A stretch of DNA of 64,000 bases from Geosiphon pyriformis (GCA_016748015.1 JAAOMT010000681.1:71605-135604); one strand, 5' to 3'. Shown: positions 47,944 to 60,110, counted from the first letter of the stretch. Numbers and translations: made by a program. The notes: generated by a model not told the origin, from the sequence alone.

Positions 47944-49406
47944 TAGTTGGATTGGTTTCTTATAGTGTTTAATTGTTTAATATAGTTAAAAGATATTGGC
48001 TTTGGATAAGTTTTTTTTATTACATTAATGTAGTATAATTTAAATTGATTTAAGTAATTGGTTATATATAAAAAGTACATAAACTATACTTAATTTGAAA
48101 TATTTAGTTTGTTTTATAGTTTTAAGTAGTAATTAGGCCATATTTATTAAATACAAATAAAAAAACAAAAATTTTTAAATTAATTAATTAATTTTTAAAA
48201 TTATTAAGAAATTTACAAATAAGTTTTTTATTGTTTTTGTTATTAATTAGTTTTTAAAAGTTTAATAAAAAAAATAGTAATTATAATAATATTAATAAAT
48301 TTTTATTCATTTTAACAAAATAAAATTCAATTGCTATTTAATATAATAAAACATTTAAGTATTTTAAATAAATATAATTTATATATTTTTTATATATAAT
48401 TAACTATTTAAGCTATTTAAAAAATTAATTAAGTTAAATCAAAAAAATTTAGAAAGAAAATTTAACTTATAAAATCTAATAATAAAACTATTCATATTTT
48501 AATTATTAAATAAACTTATTTAAAAAAAATTTAGTTTTTTTAATATTTTACTTAATATTAGAATTATTATTTATTACAAAACTATTAAACAATTAATAAT
48601 TTTATTATTTAAATATTAATATGTTATCAAAATTTATCTTAGTTTTAAAATTATTAAAGTTTTTAAACAAATTAGCCAAAAAATCAACAAAAATTTTAGT
48701 AATATATTTTATAATAACTAATTTTTTATCTTAAGATTTTTGTGCATATTTTTAATCAAAAAAAAGGTAATTAAAATAACCAAAAAATTAATCAATTTAA
48801 TAATAAACTTAATTAAAAAATTAAATTAAAGATTAAAATTTTAAAAAATATTGTCTAAAATTAAACAAAGAATTAAAAACAAAATTAGTCAAAAGTATAA
48901 TAAAAAAAAACCAAAAAAACAAAAGCATTAACATAAAATTTTATATAAATAAAAAATAAAACAAAAGTCTTAAAAATATTAACACACTTAAAAAAATAAT
49001 AATAATATTTTATAATCTAAAAATAAATAATTTAAATTTTAATATTTATAATAGTAATAATATTTAAAAGTTTTTTATCAAATATAATATTTATGTAAAA
49101 TATCAATTTTTAAAACAAATGAATTTAAAATTTTTCAAACTTAAAAATTATAATAGCAAAATATTAATAACAATAAAAATTAAAATAAAACAATTATTAT
49201 TACCAACTTAAAAAATTAAATAACTGATTATAAAAACAATAAAACCAAAAAATATTAATTAATTTTACTTTAAAAATGTTTTTTAAGATAATAACTTTTT
49301 TTTAATTAAGCAAAAAATATTTTAATACTGTTTTTTATTAGTATAAACTAATAAAAAATAGTAATAACAATAATATATTATTATAAATTAATAGACATTA
49401 ACTTAA
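47944..49406. other. Very A+T-rich desert
   Basis: No open frame or recognisable repeat that I can support; mostly A/T runs. Confidence 0.55.
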
Positions 49407-49652
49407 TTAAAATAACAATATCGAAAATATGTTAAAAAAAATATTATAAAATACAACAAAAATTAAAAAAAAAACAAAAACCATTATAAAAAACTTTGTA
49501 ATCTTAAATATAGTTAAGAAAATAAAATTACCAATAAAAATTTTATTAATAATAACTAAAAAAACATTAAAAACAAAATTTACACAAAACAACTTAATAT
49601 TGTTTTTTAAACCTAATTTTAGTTCAACAAAACCAGACAATAAATTAAACAA
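49407..49652 (-). pseudogene. LINE family-2 ORF1 fragment L5, antisense
   Basis: An 81-codon frame contains GLKNNIKLFCVNFVFNVF, comparable with FSKDNIKLFCIKFVF in L4 ORF1 at about 19,045-19,090. It is a short relic of the same ORF1 in minus orientation. Confidence 0.5.
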
Positions 49653-50379
49653 AAATAAAATATTTATAAGTTTAAAATGTTTTTTATAATTAAAAACTTA
49701 TTGTTTTTATTAAAAGTATATTTTTTATTAAAAATTTTTTAAATTACATATTTTTTAAAAATACATTAGTTTATAAATTTTATTAAAAACTTTTAATAAT
49801 GTATTTTTTTATTATTATATTTTTATATATAAAGTTTTCATATTTTATAATATTTAATATTTTTAAAATACTTATATTATATAAAAATTACAATTAAAAG
49901 CTATTAGTTCAGAATAATAAAATAGAATTACAGTGAACTCTTTCTATAGTCTCTTTGATTATAGTCACTATCTTCTTATAATCACATTTTTTTAAAAACC
50001 AAAACCATTTATATATAATATTATCTTCTTATAGTCACTTTTACTATATATATCTCCTTATAGTCCCTATTCCCACAAATATGATAGCAAAATATAAGTA
50101 ATTTCTACTCTCTATAGTCACATTATAATCATATAATATTAGATATAAACATCAAATGTTATCTTATATTTAATCAAACATGTAAGATATCTTAGATTAT
50201 AAAAGGTGCCAAATATTATTTTAAAATGTTAACTCTATTTTACATTTAAGTATTGCAATAATAAGACTTATATTAATCTATCATTGTTTGTTTTATTTAT
50301 TAATTTATTATTTTATTGGTATAATTTTAAAAGTTACAACAAGCAAATTAGTGTAAAATAGTATGTTCTGCTTTGCCTT

Positions 50380-51740
50380 GGTGGTAAATATTGAATAATT
50401 ACCCAAACCACTAAGTAAATTTATTTAGCATTGCTGTAATAATTACCATAACTATTCAAAGTAAGTGAAGTAAATTATTATTGTTATATTGATTGTCGAG
50501 GCTATTCAAAGGTAAGTGAATCTGATTATTATTGTCACATTGATTGCCATAACTATTTAGAGATAAGCAAATTTGATTAATATATTCGTGTAAATTGTTA
50601 TAGCTGTTGTTACCGGAGGTTTTTGGTCTCTTCTTAGCTCTTGTATGTTTGTTGTAATACTGTTAATTCATGACTATGAGAAGTGTTTGAACCTTCAATA
50701 ACTGAATTTTATCTTCAAATTATTTTCTATAATTTAAACTGCTGGGCTTATAGTGGAATGGCCAATTCCATGCCAGTTGCTTTGTATAATTATATTGTAG
50801 TAAACGTCAACTCTTTTCCAGGAAATGCTCATCTGGAAGCTCACTAAAAATGTGTAGTTACTTTGCTGTAAAAGTCAACTCTTCTACAAAAATCTCGTCT
50901 GTAGGCTACCCTAATGATTGTATAAAAAAAAAGAAAAAAAATGCAAAAGAAAATAAAAGATGATTTATGAAAGTCATTTTGGATCCAGGCTTGGAAGTGT
51001 TTCAACAGTTTACTGAAATTGGTAGCTAATCAATTTCAAACTGTTTAGTAGGAATTGGTTAATTTCAAAAGGAAAATAATTAAGGATTTGGTTTTTTCGA
51101 ATTATTTGATATTTATTTTGTTTTTGTGTGTAAAGAATGATTTTAATTGTTAAATCTGAAGTAAGATACATTTTCTCAAAGAAAAAAGCTCTTCTTTTAT
51201 ACAACTTGTCATAACACTATTCTATGAACTTGAACTTTGCTTTTTTCTACAATTTCACTGAACTAAAGATACATTTCAGTGAACTACAAGTTATTTTGCA
51301 AACTATTAGATATTTTGGTGAACTATCAATTATTTTGGCGAATTTCTACAAATTTCAGCGAACTTTTGAATGTTACATATTTTGGGATATTGCATGATTG
51401 ATCATCACAATTAGGTTACATCTGTGTTATGTACAAATTGGATTATTAATTAAATGATAATTTTGGACATTTTGCTAATATAATAAGTGATAATTTGAAA
51501 TGATAATATATGCTAATTAATGATAGGAGTTATAAAAATAATTTCATGCTAAATAATATTTCTAATTTTGTCTGGTAATACTGTCTAAAGGTAAGTGAAT
51601 TACTATTGTTGCATTGATTACTGAGACCATCCAAAGGTAAATGAATTTGATTATTATTGTTGTATTGATTGTTGAGACTATTAGGAGGTAAGCAAACTGA
51701 ATTATCATTGCCATGTTAATTGTTGTGGCTGTTTAGAGGT
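50380..51740 (+). repeat. ~51-bp minisatellite, interrupted by a solo LTR
   Basis: Imperfect units containing 'ggtaagtgaa', 'gattattattg' and 'attgattg' repeat about every 51 bp at 50,440-50,600, and resume at 51,585-51,740 after the solo LTR. About six units in all. Confidence 0.65.
50608..51580 (-). repeat. Solo LTR of family A
   Basis: A 973-bp copy of the element A LTR (TGTTACCGGAGG...GGTAATA) with no internal region. CTGT flanks both sides (50,604-50,607 and 51,581-51,584), a 4-bp target duplication in the minisatellite. It likely arose by recombination between two LTRs. Confidence 0.85.
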
Positions 51741-51809
51741 ATTTTTTAAAAATGTAAAAATCTCAAATTAAATTTTCACTATCTATTTTGTTTAAATTCT
51801 AGAAACTTT

Positions 51810-52256
51810 GCAGCAATGGATAAATTAAGAAATTGCTACATTCACGGCAAAAGTGTTAATTAGGACACAAGTCAAGTTGTCAAATTATATCAAAAGACAA
51901 GTGATGCAGAGAATTCTGCTACAATGAACAATTTAGGTTATTGCTATCAGCATAATGAAAGTATCGATTAAAACAAAAGTCAAGGGGTCAAATTATATCA
52001 AAAAGCTGTTAATGCAAGAAATTCTGAAGCAATAACTCGATTAGGTTGTTGCTATTAATATGATAAAAGTGTCAATTAAGACATAGATCAAGCTGTCAAA
52101 TTGTATCAAAAGACAAGTGATACAGGAAATTCTAAAACAATAACTCGATTAGAACATTGCTACTTTAATGGCAAATGCATCAATCAGAACACAGATTAAA
52201 CTGTCAAATTGTATTGAAAAGTGGCTGATGTGAGAGATTCTGGAGCAATAAATTAG
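51810..52256 (+). pseudogene. Sel1-like repeat fragment
   Basis: Four units of about 36 codons in one unbroken frame. Each has the Sel1 pattern: small residue-x-x-L-x-x-C-Y, then D or Q plus K/A, then V-K-L-Y-Q-K and a D/N-x-G-N-S stretch. Examples are NLGYCYQH, TRLGCCY and QAVKLYQKTSD. Seven or so stops (TAG, TAA, TGA) lie mainly where Gln is expected; no indel. 'ttctag' just before (about 51,800) could be a 3' splice site. Sel1 repeats are alpha-helical protein-protein modules and are abundant, often next to kinases, in Glomeromycotina. Here the array lies inside a DNA transposon, three bases before the transposase tail. Confidence 0.75.
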
Positions 52257-52258
52257 AT

Positions 52259-52477
52259 TTAGAAAGTAAAGATAAAAATAAAGATGAATCTTTGTCCTTG
52301 CTATCTACACATTAAAGTAAAACTGCAATTGAAGATACATTGTACTATTGTGAAGAGCACTATAGTGAAAAAGTTGATTCAGACTTTTTTAAAACTTTGA
52401 AAATATTAATTCATAATACTGTTCTCAAAGTTCAAGAAGAGAAAAAACAGTTGCAAATAGATAGCTTTTTTAAATAA
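52259..52477 (+). pseudogene. Transposase C-terminal remnant (pogo/Tigger-like)
   Basis: 73 codons including one internal TAA and the final TAA. An acidic/Lys start (ESKDKNKDES) leads to TLYYCEEHYSEKVDSDFFKT and ends KKQLQIDSFFK. The tail resembles C-termini of CENP-B/Tigger-type transposases from memory; no catalytic DDE part is present. Confidence 0.45.
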
Positions 52478-52618
52478 AATATATATAATTAGTTATTATA
52501 TTATGCATGTGATATATAGATTATGTGATAAGATATTAATCATTTTTTATAGTCTCATTTTTCTATAGTCACCACAAATGTGCTGACCAAAAAGTGTGAT
52601 TATAAAGAGAGTTTACTA

Positions 52619-52929
52619 TATGTTTTTTTTATTTAAGTTTTATAAATATAGTCTAATTGTTATTTAGTACATAAAACCAGATTAAATAACTTAAACTAAA
52701 TACAATTTATGTTTTTATATATGTAACTAGTTATTTGAATCAAACAAAACAATACTATATATTTATACAAATACTAATATTATCATTTAAACTAAAAAAA
52801 AAACACATTTTATACTTACTAAAGCTAACTACAAAAAACTCAATAATATCAAGCAATTAAATCATTTTATTTGACAATACAGCCATTATATTACGATATT
52901 AACTTACTATCTTTGATTAATTCAGTTTT
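52619..52929. other. A+T-rich spacer
   Basis: Nothing recognisable between the transposon end and relic G. Confidence 0.4.
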
Positions 52930-54560
52930 TTTTATATTAATTATTTAATACTTATAAAAAATATTAAAATATTTTAAATATGTTAATTTAAAAAAAATTG
53001 TTTATTATAATTAATATTTTTTATTTTAAAAATAATGTATTTATTTATATCTAATTTTTGCTAATTATTTGTAATATTTTTTAAGTTTTATACTATATAC
53101 AAATTAATTATTAAAAATTAAGCAAATATATATTTTAATAGTTTATAAGTTAAAATTTTATATTGATTTTATAAATATAAAATTTATTATTTGATATTTT
53201 GTTTATAATAAAAATTTTTTCTAGTAACTTAAAAATTTATTTTATAATTATTGTTTTATTTAAATAATATTTTAAAGCTAAATTATTAATACTTAAAAAA
53301 AGTATTTTATAAATTTTTTTTGAGTTTTTTTTAAATTTGTTTAATTTTTAAAAATAATTATTTATGTCTTTATTAATAGATTTAAAATAATATTTATAAT
53401 GTATTTTTGTACTTTTTTTGTAATTATTTAAATAATATTCTTTTAATATTAGTTTTTATTAATAATAATAATATTTTTTATAAAGTAAATAGAAAAATTT
53501 ATAATTTATTATATTATAATTTACAGTTTTATGGATAAATAAAATTAAAAACAATATTTTATTTTACAAGTTTGTTTTTTTATTGGTTTTGATTAATGTT
53601 TTTTATAATATTTTATAATATTTTTCTATTAAATAATGTTTTTTTATTGTTAAGTATAATTTAATAAATTTGAAAAATCTAATAAGTATAAAATAAATGT
53701 TTAAATCTATTATTATATTTAATATAATAAAAAAACTAATTTTAATTTAATGTTATTATTAAATATTAATCTAAAATATATATTAATATTGTATTTCATA
53801 GTTATAATTATTAAATAAAGTATTTGATAAATTATTTTTTTATCTTTTTTTTATTGTACAATTAAATCAATTTTTAATAATTTGTGATTAAAAATTTAGT
53901 ATTTAAAAAATAATATAATAAAAAAATAGGTTTAAAAAATCTTTTAACAAATTTTAGATAATAAATAAATAAATCAAAAAAAGTATAATTATATATATTT
54001 ATATATTATTTGTTTTATAAAACTTTTTTAATCTTGCTTAGATTAAAAACAATGTTATATTTTATAATAAAATATTCAAAAAATTAGATAAATTGTTTAA
54101 AAACAGATTTAATAAAATTAATTTTAAGACCAATATTTTTTAAAAGATTAAAAGCTTTTTGTAAATACGTAAAATTTTTATTTTAAGTTTTTGAAAATAT
54201 TATTATACCATTTATATAAATTAAAACAAAGTTTTTGTTAACTAATTTAAATACTTTGTTTATTATTTGTTAATTTAAAAAATATAATTTTTCTTGAAAA
54301 TTATTATTATTATTAGAAAAACTTATTTATTTTTGGTTTTTTGCATAAATTTAAATTTTTTTATTTTGATTATTATTTTCTTAATTAAGATTCTTATTTT
54401 TATAGTTTTAATAATATGTTTAATTAAGTTTGTTTGTTTAAAAGAATTTTTTTTTTTTAATAACTGGTTTATTATTGACCAGTAAGTTTTTAATGTCTTT
54501 TTTTATTTTTTAAAATTTATATAGCTTAACATAATTTTATATAACTGTTATATATTTTAA
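52930..54560 (-). mobile_element. Relic G, extremely decayed copy of element E pol
   Basis: Despite heavy A+T enrichment, the order matches E: 52,945-53,070 with 20,517-20,650; 53,515-53,650 with 21,115-21,240 (shared 'ataatttacagttttat'); 54,120-54,270 with 22,705-22,855 (RT); 54,325-54,350 with 23,150-23,175 (shared 'cttatttatttttggttttttg' in near-identical form); then 54,460-54,500 with 43,540-43,580. It therefore runs across the point where D sits in E and preserves an uninterrupted version. No coding capacity is left. Confidence 0.7.
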
Positions 54561-54989
54561 GTTCTTATTAAATTTTTTTTTGATTTAATACATAAAAAAT
54601 AAAATCATTAAATTTGTTTTATTTACAAATTAAATATATAAACTTTTATTTAATAAGTTTAAAATTAATATAAAGTTACATATATTTATACAAAATAATA
54701 ATAAAATATATTTTAATACTGATGTAATTTTTTCTAATTTTAAAACTTACAATTATTTTTATTTTACAATAATAAAACAAATTTTTTTCAATATTAAAAT
54801 ATATAAAACAATAATAATGTTAATTTAAAAAATAATTATTAAATAACAATTATATTATATAGGCATATTGCAGGGGTTAAAAACTCTGATTATCGTTATA
54901 ATTTAACAATAGATCTGAAACGCCATTGACACGAACCAAACATATATTAGGCCATATCTTCCCAAACCATAACAAACACCCAAAACACC
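54561..54989. other. Upstream region of the host gene
   Basis: A+T-rich to about 54,860, then composition rises. A 'tatattatatagg' stretch lies about 130 bp before the ATG and could act as a TATA element. The start context 'aacaccATGG' is good for translation. Confidence 0.35.
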
Positions 54990-56931
54990 ATGGCGAGCGT
55001 TGAAGATATTAAACTTGAATTAAGAGATGTTAAGACCGAATATAAGAGATGCGTGGAGGAGCTGAAGGGAAAGAGTGAGAAGCTGGGTGAGAAGGGAGAT
55101 AAGTTAAGTGAATTGAAGAAGTTGAGAGAAGAGAAGTATGAGAACGAAAACCAAAAGAAAGAGCTAGAAAAGCAAAAAGAAAAGCTAGAAGAAGTGAAGG
55201 AGGTAAAAACGAATAAAGATAGATGGGAGTTGCAGATGCAAAAACGGCAAGATAACTTTATGGAAACAAATAAGACAGGTAGCAACTTAATGACTTGAGA
55301 CATAGAGTAGAGCTTAAGAAAATTTGTAAATTCACTTTTCCATCCATACTACTATTCATTTATTTTGTAATCATATGCGTTTTATGGAAGGAATATCCAT
55401 ATTTGAGAGAATATTTGGTTATTATACTTATTTCTTTCAATTTTCCATTCTAGAACATCTTGCGAAGCGTGCTAGACTTTACATGCCTGTTTACATGCCT
55501 GACAACACCATATCATTTCTACAACTCCTCTGTCCTCCCTTCGTTGAACCAATCACACTCGGCAATCTTGAACACTGTTTTACCTCAGCGTTACTTCAAA
55601 AATTGCCAGCTATACCCCATCTTTGCCGGGACTATGGAAATTATCTTGTACCTATAAATTCAGATGCTTTCTACAATGTTCCTAGATTGTGTGCAATCGT
55701 CAGTAACATTTTCAGCAAGTTCTATACCGAATGTTCTAGGCAAGAAGGATTAACCAAAGATGGTATCAATAATCATATTTTGGACATGATAACATTTTTA
55801 AGCCAATATATCGCAACTCCATATCTAAGTTGGAAACGTAATGAAAGAACAGGAAAGAAGGTTCGGCCAGATATCACAGTTTATTGCAACAACTTGCTTG
55901 TAATGAATGGTGAAGAAAAAGATGTTCGGGACAAATTATTAATCGCAGCACAAAAACTGGATGGTTATTTTCCATTTTGGAATCCACTTACCTTCGGTAA
56001 CTTACCATTTGTTCTAGCCCTTGCGGCGGGAGGTACACATTTGCAATTTCACTATTACTACGTGGACGATACAACAGGCTTGACACCAAGACGTCAGACA
56101 ATTGGCGAACATCTGAGCCTTGACAGTCCAAACCGAGTATACAATTATCAAGTGCTTCAGTACACAATCAATTTTTTTCGGATTCTTCGGACTTTGTGTC
56201 GAGATCAGTACATCACAGCTCCAATATTGGGGCTATACGAGAATATCATAGAGTCACATTTTAGTATTACAACACTCCCCCACAAGATCGTTAAAAAAAT
56301 AGATAGACCAAGCATTGTTGATCTAGATTTCCATAAAGAATTTTACCAAAATACGCTTCCAGGCTTAGGGCCAATCAGGGTTCTTGACTATTACCTTACA
56401 AATCACTCAGTGGTAGTACATTTGGCTCCAGTTGGCTTTAAGAGATATCCTGAATGTGAACCCGAGCTGCGAGATGCTATACGGCATGTACTTGTAACGC
56501 TAGAAAAACTTCATAAGATGAACGTCGTCCATCGGGATATTCGCTGGGATAATGTTTTAAAACTCCTGGATGATAGTTGGATGTTAATTGATTTGAAGAA
56601 GCTGCTCCCTTAGGAGCTTCAAGGTACAGTGATAAAAGAATTTCGACTTACGGTTAGACATGTTTGCTAATTGTTGCTATTTACTTTACAAAGAGATTCA
56701 TTGGTTATTGGAGCTCCAGAATATGAATCGGGGCAAGACTTTTGTAGCGCTGCAGGCGATATTTGGATGGTTGGAAATCTTTTCAACCATATTCCACTTT
56801 CTTCATCCGCTCAACAGTTTAGGGAAAAATTGATGAACGAAAATCCTAATAGTCGACCGACTGCAGATGATGCTCTAAAAGATGAGTGGTTTAATTTGCC
56901 AGAGGAGCAATTATCTATAATGCAAGTTTAG
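54990..56931 (+). CDS. Crinkler-like protein: coiled coil, REase-like and kinase-like domains (likely frameshifted)
   Basis: Proposed exons are 54,990-55,278, 55,454-56,623 and 56,694-56,931, with GT-AG introns of 175 and 70 nt; the first preserves frame exactly. Residues 5-90 form a Lys/Glu coiled coil. R-P-D (234-236) and G-E-E-K (249-252) fit a PD-(D/E)xK nuclease-like core. H-R-D-I-R-W-D-N (456-463) is a kinase catalytic loop and L-I-D-L (476) the DFG position. Exon 3 has GAPEYESG (APE motif) and D-I-W-M-V-G. Just after L-I-D-L, two extra bases (about 56,596-56,597) shift the frame to a TAG at 56,611, truncating the product at 482 residues before the APE segment. Base composition is clearly less A+T-rich than the flanks, and there are no transition-type stops. 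Such REase-kinase combinations occur in Crinkler effectors; nuclease or kinase activity is inferred. Confidence 0.75.
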
Positions 56932-57759
56932 ACTTTTAAACATCCCATATTAAATGTACTGATGTTTAATTATGTTATTATTTGCTTAAATCAATCTTAA
57001 TTTTCAAATTTGTCATGCTTATCTTTGTTTTTTTATATTTTCGGAATTAAAAAAGTATTTTATTCAAAACAATAGCTTTTTTATTTTATTTTTTTAGCTG
57101 TTAATGACTGAATTTTTTACTCCAGATTTTTTAAATAACACATTATTTTCAGTATAAATAACATGAAATGCTTATTTTAATTTGTAATAGTTTTAAGTTT
57201 AAAATATTAATATTAACAATTTTATAAAAAAACAAAATTTGATTATGCATGTAGCCAGTTATCTAAATTAGTTAAAACAACATTACATTTTAAATAAAAT
57301 ATTTCTAATATATTATATATATGTTGATTATTAATAAAAAATGTAAAAAAATTTTATATTATTAACTAAACTTAAGTAATTAAAAAAATTGCAATTTTAT
57401 TCTTTAATTTAATATTATTAAACTTGTTATTTTTGGTATAATTGCTATTTTCAAATTTATTTTATGAATTATGTTAACTTTACAAACTTTTTTTTGTATA
57501 TAATATTATTCAAATAGAAAAATAACAAAACATCTTGTAATTAAACAACCAAAAACTTGAAAACTATTTTTATTTTTATATTAAATTTATTTTATTGTAA
57601 ATAAAAATTACTATTTTAACTTATAATTATTATTAATAAAATAACATATTTAAAAAATATTATTAATTAATAGCAGATATTTAAAGCATAAAAAAAGTTA
57701 ATAAAACTATTAAAATCTTTTTTTTGTTAATTTTTTGATCGTGATAAAAGCTAAAATAT
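56932..57759. other. A+T-rich intergenic region
   Basis: 3' flank of the host gene; nothing else recognisable. Confidence 0.5.
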
Positions 57760-57839
57760 ACCAAAAAAATAATTTTTCTTATTTTTTTTTTTTTTTACAG
57801 TTTTACAGTTATTTTTTTAAATACATTTTGTTTATAGCT

Positions 57840-58735
57840 ATAGAATCAGTAGACTCTTCTGTTAGTAAATTAGTATCTGGTTTAATTGATTTAAGGACTT
57901 AGTCTGAAGTTAAAAATAAGCATTTGGAAAATGCTCACTTACATAACATATTATATAAAAAACCAAAGAAGTCTATTATTGTTAACAATATAGTTAAGTT
58001 GTTTATTGGTCTTTTAAGTTTTGCAGATATAAAAACCAAAAATATTAAACCTATAAAATCTTGAAACAGTAAAATAAACAGTAAAATAAACAGTGTTAAT
58101 AAAATCTTAAATCTAAAAAATATGAAGTATAAAGTTGCAAAGAAGACTAGTTATGCAAATTAAATATTTCAAAGATTAATAATATAATAAATAATGTTAT
58201 ATTCAAAAGAACATACACTAAAATATATATTTTAGATAGTCAACTAAAAAAAATATTCTTTAATGACTTAAGTAATAATACTAACAACATTCTAACATTT
58301 TTGAATTTTAAGTTTTTTAATGACAAACATTTGTTAGCAATTGTGTTATGTGTTTTAAAAAAAAATTTTAAGCCAATTAAATCTTTTACACTAGATATTA
58401 AGTTATTAATTGTGTCTGACAAAATATCTGGAAATAAATTGTTAAATATGAAAAAAAAATTTTATTACATTAATGGTTTTAAAAAGAGTGTTTATTTTCT
58501 TAAAAATTTCAGAAATTATTAAATTATTTTTTATATTGGAATCAAATTTAAAAAACCTAAAGACATGATAATTTGTAAAAAAATTTTGGTTAATAATAAT
58601 GTTAAAAAGATCAGTAGTTATACAGATTAAAAAATAATAGTCAAGAAAATTTCAATTAATTTTCTGAAATCAGCTGTAAAATTAGTTTTTTCTAAGTTTG
58701 GTGCTCTGTTAGTGTTATTAGTAATATTGCTGTAT
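57840..58735 (+). pseudogene. L3 ORF1 remnant
   Basis: Begins I-E-S-V (ATA where an ATG would be expected), continues with YKKPKKSIIVNN and KKTSYAN and, in shifted frames, KPIKSFTLDIKLLIVSD and VFSKFGALL. The block equals the SFTLDI region of L1 ORF1. A 12-base duplication (agtaaaataaac twice, 58,068-58,091) and several stops are present. Confidence 0.65.
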
Positions 58736-59960
58736 ATTTTCTGGCTTTGAATATAAGTGTTGGTATTGGAATTTGCAATCTGGTATTTTCTATTATGACT
58801 AAGTTGCAAGCTGTTGTATTGTTTTTAGAGTGTGTTCTGTTATCATGTTTTTTGGTTTTATATCTCAACAGTCAAGCTGTTATTAATACATATGTGTCTG
58901 AAATGTTGTTTGCTATGCCAAATTTTCATAATCAATGCTGGATTGAAAGAAAGCATATTTTTAATTTGATTAGGAATAAAGATTTTATGATGAGTTGGAT
59001 TAAGATTAAAGATTATTTTGGGGTTTGTGGTAATGTAAAGTCAGATGCCACTATAAATGTGGCTGTTAGTTTTTTTTTTCTTTGCCAGTAAGAGTGCAAA
59101 AACGTTTTTTGATGGCTGAAAATACTGTTATGTCTGACAATACTTATCATTTTGTTAGGAAAGTTTTTTAAGTTTGTTTGTCATAATTGTTAAGAGATTG
59201 GTCCTGGCTGTAATATAGTTTCTAATATGTTAATCAAGAATATAGATTAAGACATTACTACAAAAGTCTAGTATTTTAACTCACACATATTCACTGGTTT
59301 TATTAATTAGAAGTTATCTAGTCTTTATACATACTTGATAAAAGCTGTACACAAACAGTTACTAATAATTATTAGAAAAAAGTTGTTTGATAAAAAATAT
59401 CCTGGTGTGCTGTGTTTGTTATATAATAAGGTAAAGTTATCAGATTCTGTTTTCACTTGTGCACAAGATATTAGTATTCAAGAAGAGATTTTGGCTAAGG
59501 CTTCCATGTATTGAGTTGCTTTAGCAAACACTTGTGGTTTGTCTTTTTCTACTGTTTTATGGGTGCTTTTTTGTTGTTTATTAAATGTTGAGACTTATGC
59601 AATTGTGTACAAAAAGTTTGTGCTGAAAAATTGGTATATGGAAACTATTGAGATTTTTAATAATAAAAAAAAAACCACTTCTGCTGTTGTTAATTTTGTA
59701 AGGTATTTAGTAAAGTTGTATTATTCTAAGATCTGGTTAACAAAGCCTAAGTTTAGAGTTAATATAAAAAAAGCTAGTTTGGTTAGAAACAGCAGTGTGA
59801 TGTTTGGTTTGTAATATAGTTTGGTATTAATGTTATCAGATAGTATGATCAGGATGCTTAGCATTATTGAATCTTTTGCTGTTAGTTTTGGCTGTCATAA
59901 GTCATGTTTTTTTTTCTGGTCTAGATTGCAATATAAGTATTAGTATAGATATATAGTGTT
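58736..59960 (+). pseudogene. L3 ORF2 C-terminal remnant (RNase H and zinc region)
   Basis: Open at 58,747-59,091: TKLQAVVLFLECVLLSCF, VLYLNSQAVINT (Asp of the DSQ motif reads Asn), NQCWIERKHIFNLIR, SWIKIKDYFGVCGNVKSD. Later pieces match the L1 C-terminus up to VSFGCHKSCFFF (about 59,890). At NQCWIE it keeps the Trp that is TGA in L1. Confidence 0.7.
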
Positions 59961-60110
59961 GTTTTGTCTGGTCTAAATGGCTAGTCATATGTAGTAAGTA
60001 TACGAATTATGTTAATTTAAGCCACTTAGTCTGGTTTTATGTACTAGATAGTAATTAAATTTCATTCAATAAATAATAATAATAAAAATAAAATAAAATA
60101 AAAATTTTTA

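Larger units (their letters stand above)
49931..52618 (+). mobile_element. pogo/Tigger-like DNA transposon with TA target duplication
   Basis: The left end CAGTGAACTCTTTCTATAGTC (about 20 bp) is inverted at the right end (TAGTAAACTCTCTTTATAATC reading the minus strand); the mismatches are transitions. TA lies on both sides (49,929-49,930 and 52,619-52,620). Subterminal 'ttatagtcac' copies repeat at the left. A transposase C-terminal remnant lies at 52,259-52,477. The interior also holds a ~51-bp minisatellite, a solo LTR of family A and a Sel1 array, so much of the transposase is missing or replaced. Assignment to pogo/Tigger rests on TA, CAGTG ends and the tail. Confidence 0.65.
57760..60110 (+). 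mobile_element. LINE copy L3 (internally deleted)
   Basis: The start of ORF1 (from 57,840) is joined near 58,735 to the RNase H end of ORF2, skipping the endonuclease and RT seen in L1. The 3' UTR matches L1 ('ctagtcatatgtagt' versus 'ccagtcacatgtagt'). The end is an A-rich simple tail (about 60,070-60,110). Confidence 0.75.

Noticed and set aside
54947-55303. Minus-strand 118-codon frame opposite exon 1 of the host gene
   Set aside because: It is the mirror of the Lys/Glu coiled coil (Ser/Phe-rich), with no independent support.
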